Source of the DNA: Streptococcus gallolyticus subsp. gallolyticus DSM 16831 | GTDB lineage: Bacteria > Bacillota > Bacilli > Lactobacillales > Streptococcaceae | DNA length: 64,000 nt | Direction of reading: 5' to 3' | Assembly: GCF_002000985.1 (NCBI RefSeq) | Contig: NZ_CP018822.1 | Coordinates: forward strand, 762,001 to 826,000 | Part shown: piece after piece, positions 1 to 7,454 of the stretch | How the letters are laid out: each line of letters begins with the position of its first letter | Position numbering within the stretch: the stretch's first letter is position 1 | Program-made: the position numbers and the translations under genes | The notes under the pieces: model-generated | Database searches by the model: none | Seen by the model: the letters and a program-made list of their open reading frames with translations, nothing else | What the model was told of the DNA's origin: nothing

Positions 1-1
1 T

Positions 2-406
2 GATGCTGGTCACAGCAAAGTTGAATTTCTGCAAGTTGATGAACATCTAAATGGAATTATTCCGCAGGATGAGCTAGATACTTTCTTTCCAAATATTTTG
101 GATGCTGATTTATTAGTTTTTGTATCGCCACTCTATTACTACGGTTTCACAGCACAATTGAAGGCAGTGATTGATCGTTTTTATCCCTATAATCATTATT
201 TAAAAGATAAAGATGTGATGTTATTAGCGACAGGATATGGCAGCAAAGCTGATTTTCAAGCTCTAGTGCATTATTATGAAAGTTTGTCAGATTATATGCG
301 TTGGCATGATAAAGGGCAACTTTTATTGAACGGAACTTATTTACCATCTGATGTTGGTGAAAGAGCAAATGATGCCTATCAAATGGGAAAAACTTATGGT
401 TTGTAA
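2..406 (+). CDS. NAD(P)H-dependent FMN reductase-like flavoprotein, 5' end outside window
   Basis: The frame is open from base 2 to the TAA at 404-406, so the window starts inside this gene; the first ATG seen (98) is internal. The visible 134 residues contain D-A-D-L-L-V-F-V-S-P-L-Y-Y-Y-G-F-T-A-Q-L, the strand and flavin-binding loop typical of flavodoxin-fold NADPH-dependent FMN reductases and NAD(P)H:quinone oxidoreductases, followed by L-K-A-V-I-D-R-F. Expected role: two-electron reduction of flavin or quinone in the cytosol. It ends 11 bp before the next gene, an aldo/keto reductase, so the two are probably co-transcribed. The N-terminal phosphate-binding loop is not in the window, so the subfamily cannot be fixed. 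Confidence 0.8.
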   Translation, partial: DAGHSKVEFLQVDEHLNGIIPQDELDTFFPNILDADLLVFVSPLYYYGFTAQLKAVIDRFYPYNHYLKDKDVMLLATGYGSKADFQALVHYYESLSDYMRWHDKGQLLLNGTYLPSDVGERANDAYQMGKTYGL

Positions 407-417
407 AGGAGAAAACA

Positions 418-1272
418 ATGGAAACTGTAACATTAGTTAATGGTGTAGAAATACCAATTATTGGCTTTGGTTCAATTATCCCAGAGGGAAGAGAAACAAT
501 TACAGCAGTAAAAAATGCAGTAAAAGCTGGTTATCGTCATTTTGATACAGCTGCTATTTATGGTAATGAAAAATCATTAGGAGAAGGTATCCGTCAAGCA
601 ATGAGTGAAGAGGGACTCAAGCGCAGCGATTTCTTTATTACAACTAAAGCATGGCATTCTGAACGTGGTTATGAAAAAACTTATAAAGCATTTGAAGAGT
701 CATTGGAACGTTTAGGCTTAGACTACGTGGATTTGTATTTAATTCATTGGCCTGCTAATAGCACTTGGCATGATGATTGGCGTGAATTGAACTATGATAC
801 ATGGCGTGCTTTGGAAGATCATTATAAAGCTGGTCGAATTAAAGCGATTGGTGTTGCTAATTTCTTAGATAATCATCTTGAAGCTTTGATTGAAGATGCT
901 GAAATCAAACCAATGGTTGACCAAATTGAATATCACCCAGGATTTTTCCAAGATAGAACAGCAAAATTTGCACAAGAACACGGAATTGTTGTTGAAGCTT
1001 GGAGTCCACTTGGTGGAGTTGGAGCACATATTGTTGATGATCCAACAATTAATAATATTGCTAAAGAATTAGGCAAAGATGCGGGTCAGGTGGTTTTACG
1101 TTGGATTTATCAAAAAGGAATCGTATCTCTTCCAAAATCCCTTAGTCCGTCACATATGAAGAGTAATTTAGACATTTTTAATTTTTCTTTGACAGATGAG
1201 CAAATGGCACTGATTGATGCCGTACCTTATAGCGGTGGTATGCGATTTGATCCTGATACCGCAAAATCATAA
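418..1272 (+). CDS. aldo/keto reductase
   Basis: A 284-residue single-domain TIM-barrel oxidoreductase of the usual AKR length. The catalytic tetrad is visible: Asp and Tyr in F-D-T-A-A-I-Y-G-N-E, Lys in T-T-K-A-W, and His in Y-L-I-H-W-P. The C-terminal L-P-K-S segment is the usual NADPH-phosphate contact. It should reduce aldehydes or ketones with NADPH; the substrate cannot be told from sequence. A clear ribosome-binding site (AAAGGAG) precedes the ATG. It sits 11 bp after a flavin reductase and 130 bp before a second promoter, and is one of four paralogous AKRs within 16 kb (others at 2299, 14228, 15243). Confidence 0.92.
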   Translation: METVTLVNGVEIPIIGFGSIIPEGRETITAVKNAVKAGYRHFDTAAIYGNEKSLGEGIRQAMSEEGLKRSDFFITTKAWHSERGYEKTYKAFEESLERLGLDYVDLYLIHWPANSTWHDDWRELNYDTWRALEDHYKAGRIKAIGVANFLDNHLEALIEDAEIKPMVDQIEYHPGFFQDRTAKFAQEHGIVVEAWSPLGGVGAHIVDDPTINNIAKELGKDAGQVVLRWIYQKGIVSLPKSLSPSHMKSNLDIFNFSLTDEQMALIDAVPYSGGMRFDPDTAKS

Positions 1273-1295
1273 TCAAAAAGATTACTTATGTTAAA

Positions 1296-1316
1296 GAAAT
1301 ACATAAAATGTATTTC
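1296..1316. promoter_or_regulatory. 21-bp perfect inverted repeat upstream of the quinone reductase promoter
   Basis: GAAATACAT and ATGTATTTC form 9-bp perfect arms around AAA. The repeat ends 20 bp before the -35 element at 1337, a position suited to an activator or upstream repressor site. It has no T-run, so it is unlikely to be a terminator. The cognate regulator is unknown. Confidence 0.45.
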
Positions 1317-1336
1317 AAATATCACAAAATAAGTAT

Positions 1337-1365
1337 TTTACATTTCTTGCGTGCAGATTTATAAT
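1337..1365 (+). promoter_or_regulatory. sigma-A-type promoter for 1403 gene
   Basis: TTTACA (1337-1342), 17-bp spacer, perfect TATAAT (1360-1365), 37 bp ahead of the ATG at 1403. It shows that the flavodoxin_2/YciI/AKR genes at 1403-3153 can be transcribed independently of the first two genes. Confidence 0.7.
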
Positions 1366-1402
1366 AAGACCATCAAATGAATGAAAGAGGTATAACTAAA
1401 AA

Positions 1403-1963
1403 ATGGCAAAAATACTTGTGATTGCTGGACATCCTTATTTGACAGATGATTCAGTTGCTAATGTTGAAATTTTAAAAGGTTTGGAAGCTGGTCTTGATGA
1501 CGTTGAAGTGGTACGTTTGATTGAAGAGTATCCAGATTTTCAAATTGATATTCCAAAAGAGCAAGAACGTTTGCTTGCTGCGGATACGATTGTTTTGCAA
1601 TTTCCGTATTTCTGGTATGCTATGCCGTCACTTTTGCAACGTTGGATGGAAGAAGTTTTCCAATTTGGTTTCTCACATGGAACGGATGATACGAAGTTAG
1701 TTGGTAAAAAATTATTAGTTTCTTTGACAACGGGTGCTCCCAAAGAAATGTATGCTAAGGACGGATTTGTTGGTCATGAGATTGAAGAATTTTTGGCACC
1801 AATTAAAGTCACAGCTAAAATGTGTGGCATGAATTATCTTGGTCATGTGGAAACAGCAGGTGTTTCTTATACAGCTCGAACAGATGAAACAGCTATTGCT
1901 AACATGAAAAAACGCGCACAGAAGCATGCAAAAGACGTTATTGAATTGGTGAACGCTAATTAA
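1403..1963 (+). CDS. NAD(P)H oxidoreductase, flavodoxin_2 family (MdaB/KefF/YwrO-like)
   Basis: 186 residues with the N-terminal strand and loop A-K-I-L-V-I-A-G-H-P-Y-L, then Q-F-P-Y-F-W-Y-A-M-P-S-L-L-Q-R-W-M-E-E-V-F, the hallmark of the flavodoxin_2 family (Q-F-P-x-x-W-Y-x-x-P). These cytosolic FMN or FAD enzymes transfer hydride from NAD(P)H to quinones and other electrophiles. L-L-V-S-L-T-T-G-A-P is the second flavin-contact strand. It is the first gene behind its own promoter and lies 17 bp before a YciI-like gene, so the two probably form an operon with the AKR at 2299. Length is normal for the family. Confidence 0.88.
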   Translation: MAKILVIAGHPYLTDDSVANVEILKGLEAGLDDVEVVRLIEEYPDFQIDIPKEQERLLAADTIVLQFPYFWYAMPSLLQRWMEEVFQFGFSHGTDDTKLVGKKLLVSLTTGAPKEMYAKDGFVGHEIEEFLAPIKVTAKMCGMNYLGHVETAGVSYTARTDETAIANMKKRAQKHAKDVIELVNAN

Positions 1964-1980
1964 ACTAAGGAGGTAAGCTG

Positions 1981-2274
1981 ATGTTTACAATGGATGTTGT
2001 TATTAAAAATCATTTGATTCCAGATGATAAACGTGATGAACTTTTTGAAAAACATGCACAATGGATTCAAGAAAATTATGACAGCGGAGCTTTTCTTCTT
2101 ATGGGACCTTACACGACAAAGGAAATGACTGGCTTAATCATTGGTCAAGCAGATAGTAAGGTGGCTATTGAAGCTATTACACAAGCAGATGCTTTTTACC
2201 CAGACTACGCAGATTATGTCATCAATGAATTTAACATTAATAAAATCAATCCTAAAATCGCTGAAATAAAATAA
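1981..2274 (+). CDS. YciI-like protein
   Basis: A 97-residue protein with the compact ferredoxin-like pattern of the YciI/YCII superfamily: a conserved first strand (M-F-T-M-D-V-V-I-K), a D-x-R helix (P-D-D-K-R-D-E-L-F-E-K-H), and L-L-M-G-P-Y-T-T. The family includes dehydrochlorinase-like enzymes with a His/Asp pair; His at H-A-Q-W is a candidate here. Biological function is unknown. It is preceded by AAGGAGG and sits between two oxidoreductase genes, 17 bp and 24 bp from its neighbours, implying shared transcription and a possible role with reactive small carbonyl compounds. Confidence 0.75.
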   Translation: MFTMDVVIKNHLIPDDKRDELFEKHAQWIQENYDSGAFLLMGPYTTKEMTGLIIGQADSKVAIEAITQADAFYPDYADYVINEFNINKINPKIAEIK

Positions 2275-2298
2275 AACCTCTTTTGAAAGGAGAAAATC

Positions 2299-3153
2299 AT
2301 GGAATATGTTACTTTAAATAATGGTGTTAAAATGCCAAAAATTGGACTTGGTGTTATGCAAATGACCGATCCTGTCGCTTCCGAAAATGCTATCGTGACA
2401 GCTCTTGAAATGGGGTATCCAATGATTGACACAGCAGCAGCTTATGGCAATGAAGCTATCGTTGGTCGTGCGATTAAACGCGCAAATGTCAACCGTGAAG
2501 ATATTTTTGTCACTTCAAAGCTTTGGGTTAGTGATATGTCTTATGAGGGGGCAAAACGAGGTTTGGAAAAATCTCTCGAAAATTTGCAGTTAGATTATAT
2601 TGACCTCTACGTTTTACACCAGCCGATTGGAGACCTTTATGGTGCTTGGCGTTATCTCACAGAAGCCTATAAAGAAGGCAAAATTCGAGCTATTGGTGTT
2701 GACAATTTTACACAAGCTAAGTTGGTTGAATTTATCAAATTCAATGATGTTAAACCTGCTGTCAATTTGATTCAAGCAAATCCTTATCATCAACGTCAAG
2801 ATGATTTGCAAGCAATGGTTAAGCGTGATGTTCAAATGATTGCTTGGCAACCATTTGCTGGTGGGGATGGCAATTTGTTTGAAGATGCTGTTTTGAAAGC
2901 AATCGCTGATAAATACCATAAAACAGTCGGACAAGTGATTCTACGTTGGTTGATTCAACGAGACATTGTCGTTATTCCAAAATCAAGTAGTCCAGAGCGC
3001 CAAGCTGAAAATCTTGCTATTTTTGATTTTTCATTATCACAGGAAGACATGGAAATAATTAAGAAACTTGACCAAGGCGGTGGCTTTGCACTCCCAGAAA
3101 ATGCTGACCAATTTGAACGTCTATTGAACATGTGGGAACAATTTTTCGGTTAA
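2299..3153 (+). CDS. aldo/keto reductase
   Basis: 284-residue AKR with the catalytic tetrad in M-I-D-T-A-A-A-Y-G-N-E (Asp, Tyr), V-T-S-K-L-W (Lys) and Y-V-L-H-Q-P (His). V-I-P-K-S-S-S-P-E-R near the C-terminus matches the NADPH-phosphate loop. It is closer in its H-Q-P motif to the two AKRs at 14-16 kb than to the H-W-P AKR at 418. It is last in the 1403-3153 operon, which ends at a terminator about 75 bp downstream. Substrate unknown; methylglyoxal or other small aldehydes are plausible. Confidence 0.92.
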   Translation: MEYVTLNNGVKMPKIGLGVMQMTDPVASENAIVTALEMGYPMIDTAAAYGNEAIVGRAIKRANVNREDIFVTSKLWVSDMSYEGAKRGLEKSLENLQLDYIDLYVLHQPIGDLYGAWRYLTEAYKEGKIRAIGVDNFTQAKLVEFIKFNDVKPAVNLIQANPYHQRQDDLQAMVKRDVQMIAWQPFAGGDGNLFEDAVLKAIADKYHKTVGQVILRWLIQRDIVVIPKSSSPERQAENLAIFDFSLSQEDMEIIKKLDQGGGFALPENADQFERLLNMWEQFFG

Positions 3154-3228
3154 TTCTAAACACTATTTTAACAATCTTTTACTTTTTATCTAATTGCAGT
3201 CATTTAAAACATTTTATCATTACACAGA

Positions 3229-3259
3229 AGTCTGAAGTCGTTTGATTTCAGGCTTTTTT
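3229..3259 (+). terminator. Rho-independent terminator
   Basis: AGTCTGAAGTC pairs with GATTTCAGGCT (11 bp, two G-U pairs) around a GTTT loop, followed by T6. It closes the 1403-3153 operon. Confidence 0.75.
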
Positions 3260-3333
3260 GCGATATTTTTGTTATATTTTGGTGGCTAAATGAGGAAAAA
3301 TCTCATTGGAATGACTTTTTTTGTGTTAAATCC

Positions 3334-3364
3334 TTGACCTCGAGTGCCCTCCAGCTTGTATAAT
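3334..3364 (+). promoter_or_regulatory. MerR-type promoter with 19-bp spacer and dyad
   Basis: TTGACC (3334-3339) and TATAAT (3359-3364) are separated by 19 bp, the overlong spacing that MerR-family activators correct by DNA distortion. The spacer carries an imperfect dyad, CTCGAG-TGCC-CTCCAG. The probable regulator is the MerR protein encoded at 5382. A similar arrangement precedes the YdcZ-like gene at 5869. Confidence 0.7.
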
Positions 3365-3445
3365 GGTTTCATTAAAGAAATCAAAGGTTTCAGAAATGCA
3401 CTTTTAGCGCTTTTTTGACCTTATTATATAGAAAAGGAGTTTATC

Positions 3446-4555
3446 ATGACTTATACATTTTTAGAGCCTTATACCTTTAAAAATGGTGTCACGGCTAAAA
3501 ATCGTATTGTGATTCCGCCGATGACAGAAGGTTCTGCTTTGTATGACGGAACAGTTTCGCAAGATGAACTTAATTTTTTTGCCAAGCGAGCAGGTGATGC
3601 GGGGATTTTCATTTCACCAGTTGCTTATGTGACAGAAAATGGAAAAGGCTTTGCGGGGCAATTGTCAATCACAGATGACAAGTATTTGTCACGTCTGTCA
3701 GAAATGGCACAAGCAATGAAAAAAGGTGGTAGCTTAGCTATTTTACAAATTTTTCATGCTGGGCGTCGTGCATTTGTAGCGCCAGAGAAATTGGAAGGTG
3801 CTAGTGCGATTGCTTCTGGTATCCCAGGGTCACAAACGCCGCGTGAATTGACTGGTGAAGAAGTTGAGGACATTATCAAGGCATTTGGTGAGGCGACTCG
3901 CCGAGCTATTCAAGCTGGTTTTGATGGTGTCGAAATTCATGATGCTAATCATTACTTGATTCATCAATTCTTTTCGGCAAAATCAAATCAACGCACGGAT
4001 AAATGGGGACAAGACCGTTCACGTTTTGGTTTGGCGATTATTGAGGCTTGCCGTAAGGCAATTAAAGAAGCTGGTACTAGTCAATTCTTGCTTGGTTATC
4101 GTTTTTCACCACAAGAAAAAGGCGAAAAAGGATTTCATTTGAAAGATACTTTGGCTTTCGTTAATCAGCTAGCTGATGCGGAAATTGATTACCTGCATTT
4201 ATCACAAGATGATGTTTGGGATGTGCCAAATGATGAACCAGCTGGTAGCGATAATGTGGTTAAACAAGTTCTTGCCACGATTAATCAGCGCAAGCCATTG
4301 ATTATCGTTGGTGGCATTAGTACGCCGCAAGAAGCACAAGAGGCTAAGGAAACAGGCGCAGAATTTGTCGCACTTGGTATGCAATATTTACGTGAACCTC
4401 AATGGGTGGCTAAAGTTGAAGCTGGTCAAGAAGATAGGATTCGCTACACCATGCCTGATGAAGCAGCAGCGCGTGAGGTCGGCATTAATCCGTTCATGTA
4501 TCGTTACATGCAAGAAGATCTAGGAAAACCAATCACACAAGCTCCAAAACAGTAA
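3446..4555 (+). CDS. NADH:flavin oxidoreductase, Old Yellow Enzyme family
   Basis: 369-residue FMN-binding TIM barrel. Diagnostic segments are K-N-R-I-V-I-P-P-M-T (FMN-contacting N-terminus), H-A-G-R-R, F-D-G-V-E-I-H-D-A-N-H-Y-L-I-H-Q-F-F (substrate-binding pair and hallmark helix), S-N-Q-R-T-D-K-W-G, R-S-R-F and I-I-V-G-G-I-S. No C-terminal iron-sulfur/FAD domain is present, so it is a single-domain ene-reductase rather than a 2,4-dienoyl-CoA reductase type. Expected activity is NAD(P)H-dependent reduction of electrophilic alkenes. It follows the MerR-type promoter and lies 17 bp before the DJ-1/PfpI gene, giving a two-gene electrophile-response operon. Confidence 0.9.
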   Translation: MTYTFLEPYTFKNGVTAKNRIVIPPMTEGSALYDGTVSQDELNFFAKRAGDAGIFISPVAYVTENGKGFAGQLSITDDKYLSRLSEMAQAMKKGGSLAILQIFHAGRRAFVAPEKLEGASAIASGIPGSQTPRELTGEEVEDIIKAFGEATRRAIQAGFDGVEIHDANHYLIHQFFSAKSNQRTDKWGQDRSRFGLAIIEACRKAIKEAGTSQFLLGYRFSPQEKGEKGFHLKDTLAFVNQLADAEIDYLHLSQDDVWDVPNDEPAGSDNVVKQVLATINQRKPLIIVGGISTPQEAQEAKETGAEFVALGMQYLREPQWVAKVEAGQEDRIRYTMPDEAAAREVGINPFMYRYMQEDLGKPITQAPKQ

Positions 4556-4572
4556 AGAAAGAGAGAAAAAAT

Positions 4573-5250
4573 ATGACAAAAGCAGTTATTGTATTAACAA
4601 ACGTTGAAAAATATGATCCACTTGACCGTGCAACTGGTCTCTGGCTTAGTGAACTAACTCATTTTTATGATGTCCTTGTCGAAAATGGTGTCGAAACAGA
4701 TTTCGTCAGTCCGAATGGTGGCTACATTCCACTTGATCCACCTAGTCTTTTATCAATGGATGCTACTGATTGGAAATATTATACAGATTCAGAATTCCGT
4801 AAAAATGCTCTTGCCAATACACATAAACCAAGTGAATTGAATGCTAAAGATTACGATTTCATTTATTATGCAGGTGGACACGGAACTGTTTGGGATTTTC
4901 CAAAATCTGAAGAAATTGCTGAATTAGCTCGTCAAATTTATGACAATGGTGGTATCATTTCAGCAGTTTGTCACGGAGTTGCTGGACTTTTGGCACTTAA
5001 AGATGACAAAGGAACATCATTTGTAGCTGGCAAACAATTAACTGGATTTAGCAATGCTGAAGAAGAAGCTAACGGAACAACTAAAGAAGTGCCTTTCCTT
5101 GCCGAAGATGCTTTAAAAGCAGCTGGTGCTCTTTACCAATCATCAACACCATTTTCTGACTTTGTTGTTGCTGACGGACGTTTAATCACAGGACAAAACC
5201 CACAATCAGTACGTTCATTGGCACAAAAAGTTTTGGAAACATTGGATTAA
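4573..5250 (+). CDS. DJ-1/PfpI family, type 1 glutamine amidotransferase-like protein
   Basis: 225 residues with the nucleophile-elbow motif S-A-V-C-H-G-V-A-G (Cys133, His next to it) and Y-A-G-G-H-G-T-V-W-D-F-P, both characteristic of the HchA/Hsp31-like branch of the DJ-1/PfpI superfamily. Members act as glyoxalase III-type enzymes or protein deglycases on methylglyoxal adducts, or as chaperones; I cannot choose between these by sequence. The pairing with an ene-reductase 17 bp upstream under a MerR-type promoter supports a role in reactive-carbonyl or electrophile stress. A terminator follows at 5305. Confidence 0.85.
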   Translation: MTKAVIVLTNVEKYDPLDRATGLWLSELTHFYDVLVENGVETDFVSPNGGYIPLDPPSLLSMDATDWKYYTDSEFRKNALANTHKPSELNAKDYDFIYYAGGHGTVWDFPKSEEIAELARQIYDNGGIISAVCHGVAGLLALKDDKGTSFVAGKQLTGFSNAEEEANGTTKEVPFLAEDALKAAGALYQSSTPFSDFVVADGRLITGQNPQSVRSLAQKVLETLD

Positions 5251-5304
5251 GCTAGGTTTTGCTTTTCAAGGCTAACTATTGAATTTAGGATTGTTACCAT
5301 GTTA

Positions 5305-5340
5305 AATCTTTGATCGTTTGGTCAAAGATTTTCTTCTTTT
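5305..5340 (+). terminator. Rho-independent terminator
   Basis: AATCTTTGA and TCAAAGATT form a perfect 9-bp stem, followed by TTCTTCTTTTT. It ends the OYE-DJ-1 operon ahead of the MerR gene. Confidence 0.65.
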
Positions 5341-5381
5341 TCAAAAATGCGCTATACTACTAAAAAAAGAGAGGAAATATT

Positions 5382-5861
5382 ATGCAAACATATACTATTG
5401 GTGAAGTTTCAGAAATGTTGGGGATAACGATTGATACGATTCGTTATTACGATAAAGAAGGGCTTTTACCGTTTGTAAAACGTGATAAAGGTGGGCGTCG
5501 TGTGTTTACCCATGACAATATTCAGTTGATGCGTATGATTATGGATTTAAAACACGCTGGCGTACCTGTGAAAGAAATTGCTCATTTTGTTTCGTGGCGC
5601 TTAGACGGAGACGATTCGCTTGGTGAACGATATGATTTTCTTGATAAACATGAGAAAATTTTAGAGCAAAAAATTGCTGATTTGGAACAATCTTTGGCGT
5701 ATTTGCGTTTTAAAAAATGGTACTACAAAACAGCGATAGAAGCAGGAACAGAGAAGATTCATATTGACGGAGCGACTAATCATGTGTGTACTGCCACCTA
5801 TGATGAATACCAAGCCTTGTTAGATAGCGGACAATCTGCTATTGATTTAGGAAATTTCTAA
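5382..5861 (+). CDS. MerR family transcriptional regulator
   Basis: 159 residues. The N-terminus Y-T-I-G-E-V-S-E-M-L-G-I-T-I-D-T-I-R-Y-Y-D-K-E-G-L-L-P is a textbook MerR winged helix-turn-helix, followed by G-G-R-R-V-F-T-H-D-N and a dimerising coiled coil near residues 85-115. There is no cysteine pair at the end of the coiled coil, so it is not an obvious metal sensor; one Cys lies near the C-terminus (N-H-V-C-T-A). It fits the AdhR/NmlR-like aldehyde or electrophile sensors by size. It likely controls the 19-bp-spacer promoters on either side of it (3334-3364 and 5869-5899). Confidence 0.9.
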   Translation: MQTYTIGEVSEMLGITIDTIRYYDKEGLLPFVKRDKGGRRVFTHDNIQLMRMIMDLKHAGVPVKEIAHFVSWRLDGDDSLGERYDFLDKHEKILEQKIADLEQSLAYLRFKKWYYKTAIEAGTEKIHIDGATNHVCTATYDEYQALLDSGQSAIDLGNF

Positions 5862-5868
5862 AAAATGC

Positions 5869-5899
5869 TTGACATGGAGTAGCCTAGAAGTAATATAAT
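5869..5899 (+). promoter_or_regulatory. MerR-type promoter for YdcZ-like gene
   Basis: TTGACA (5869-5874), 19-bp spacer, TATAAT (5894-5899). The spacer contains TGGAGT-AGCC-TAGAAG; the left half resembles the MerR half-site seen at 3334, while the right half is degenerate. It starts 8 bp after the merR stop codon. Confidence 0.65.
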
Positions 5900-5950
5900 A
5901 TTTTTATATGCCTTTCTTAACAAAGGAAAATACAGTCCAAGGAGGATATT

Positions 5951-6874
5951 ATGATTTTGTTATCATTGATTCCCATTGTAACGGGAGGTTTATTGGCAAC
6001 GCAAACCGCAGTAAATTCGAGATTGCGTAGCTTTGTTGGCTCGCCATTTTTAGCTTCAACGGTTTCGTTTAGCGTTGGAGCACTATTTTTGTTAGCGCTA
6101 GCTTTTTTCACGCAAGGCAGTATTCATTTTACGACAGCTACCTTTAGTGATAATCCGTGGTGGATATGGACGGGTGGCCTACTTGGGTCAATTGTTTTGA
6201 CAGTTAATATTTTACTTTTTCCAAAACTTGGTGGTGTTCAGACGGCGGTTCTACCGATTTTTGGTCAAATCATCATGGGGCTTTTGATTGACCAGTTTGG
6301 TTTGTTGAGTTCACCTTTGAATCCTTTGACCGTTCCACGTTTACTAGGTTTTGTTTTTGTTCTTATAGGGGTTTTGTTGACGGTGATTCGTAAACAGTCA
6401 TCACGTGAAAATAAACAAAAGTCTGTACTTTTATGGCAGATGATTGGCGTGTTAGCTGGGATGTTGAGCGCAACACAAACCGCAGTTAATGGGTATTTGG
6501 GAACAATTTTGGGTTCTTCTTTGCAAGCAGCAGCAATTTCTTTTAGTACAGGAACAATCATCTTGCTCGTTTATTGTTTGGGAACTCAAACGACATTTGC
6601 TGACTTGGGTAAAGCCGTTTCTGCTGGAAAATCATACTGGTGGATATGGATTGGTGGATTTTTAGGCGGGCTTTATGTGTTTGGTTCTGCTTGGTTAGTT
6701 CCACAAATTGGAACTGGACAAGTCGTGGTTATGGCTTTGTTTGGTCAATTGACTTTTAGTGCAATCATTGACCAATTCGGCTTTTTCCATGCGCTAAAAT
6801 CGCCAGTATCACGCCAAAAATTACTAGGACTCGTTATCATGTTTATCGGCGTGATTCTGACCAAAATGGCATAA
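5951..6874 (+). CDS. YdcZ/DUF606 family DMT-superfamily membrane transporter
   Basis: 307-residue integral membrane protein made of two homologous halves: G-G-L-L-A-T-Q-T-A-V-N-S-R-L at residues ~12-25 is repeated as G-M-L-S-A-T-Q-T-A-V-N-G-Y-L at ~173-186, and P-I-F-G-Q-I-I-M-G-L-L-I-D-Q-F-G is repeated as A-L-F-G-Q-L-T-F-S-A-I-I-D-Q-F-G. About ten hydrophobic helices are visible. YdcZ-like proteins are usually ~150 residues with five helices; this is the fused two-repeat form. The transport substrate is unknown. It has a strong AAGGAGG site and sits behind a MerR-type promoter, suggesting induction with the detoxification genes, for example as an efflux pump. Confidence 0.85.
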   Translation: MILLSLIPIVTGGLLATQTAVNSRLRSFVGSPFLASTVSFSVGALFLLALAFFTQGSIHFTTATFSDNPWWIWTGGLLGSIVLTVNILLFPKLGGVQTAVLPIFGQIIMGLLIDQFGLLSSPLNPLTVPRLLGFVFVLIGVLLTVIRKQSSRENKQKSVLLWQMIGVLAGMLSATQTAVNGYLGTILGSSLQAAAISFSTGTIILLVYCLGTQTTFADLGKAVSAGKSYWWIWIGGFLGGLYVFGSAWLVPQIGTGQVVVMALFGQLTFSAIIDQFGFFHALKSPVSRQKLLGLVIMFIGVILTKMA

Positions 6875-6946
6875 TTGCCAGTATGAATGAAGCAGTTGAA
6901 ATAAAACGCAATTGCCTTTTAGCAAACATAATTTTATAAAACGAGA

Positions 6947-6976
6947 AGTCCGTGGATAACCTATCACGGGCTTTTT
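6947..6976 (+). terminator. Rho-independent terminator
   Basis: AGTCCGTG pairs with CACGGGCT around GATAACCTAT, then T5. It terminates the YdcZ-like gene. Confidence 0.7.
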
Positions 6977-7017
6977 AGTTGACAAGAATTATATGCTATT
7001 TGACAAATATTTTTTTA

Positions 7018-7062
7018 TTTTTGACAAAGATATTTGTCAAAAATAAAAAACGATGCTATAAT
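7018..7062 (+). promoter_or_regulatory. Palindromic operator overlapping the promoter of the Xre gene
   Basis: TTTTTGACAAA (7018-7028) and TTTGTCAAAAA (7033-7043) are perfect 11-bp arms around GATA. The right arm supplies a -35 TTGTCA (7034-7039), 17 bp before TATAAT (7057-7062). A further half-copy, TTTGACAAATAT, precedes it near 6999-7010. The layout predicts autorepression by the Xre protein at 7089. Confidence 0.7.
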
Positions 7063-7088
7063 CAAATCAACAAAAGGGAGAAGATTAT

Positions 7089-7454
7089 ATGTCGGATAAA
7101 AATTGGCTTCTTGTTTTTCTTGCTATTTTTAGTGCATATTTAACATCAGAAGCTCCAAATCCTAGGAGGAAGGAATTGTTAAAAAAACAATTTCTAAGAA
7201 GGAAGCAACTTTTGTTAGTTACTAGAACGGAGGATAATTTGGTCTTAAAAAATCGTCTTAAAGAATTGCGTGCGCGTGATGGGTTAAATCAAACTCAACT
7301 GGCGAAATTAGCCAAGGTTTCTAGGCAAACAATCAGTCTCCTAGAACGCAATGAATACACACCGTCGGTGATTATCGCTCTGCGCATTGCACACATATTC
7401 AATGAACCTGTCGAAAATGTTTTTAGTCTTGATGAGGAGGGGGAAAAAGGATGA
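7089..7454 (+). CDS. Xre/Cro-type HTH regulator (start uncertain; core at 7239-7454)
   Basis: The last ~71 residues are a compact Cro/CI helix-turn-helix: L-R-A-R-D-G-L-N-Q-T-Q-L-A-K-L-A-K-V-S-R-Q-T-I-S-L-L-E-R-N-E-Y-T-P-S. The open frame begins earlier, at ATG 7089 with GGGAG eight bases upstream, adding ~50 residues with a hydrophobic stretch (N-W-L-L-V-F-L-A-I-F-S-A-Y-L) and basic residues. An in-frame TTG at 7239 has a strong CGGAGG five bases upstream and would give the usual ~71-residue regulator, so either start, or both, may be used. It overlaps the next gene by 4 bp. The pairing of a small Xre protein with a multi-pass membrane protein is common in Firmicutes. Confidence 0.75.
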   Translation: MSDKNWLLVFLAIFSAYLTSEAPNPRRKELLKKQFLRRKQLLLVTRTEDNLVLKNRLKELRARDGLNQTQLAKLAKVSRQTISLLERNEYTPSVIIALRIAHIFNEPVENVFSLDEEGEKG

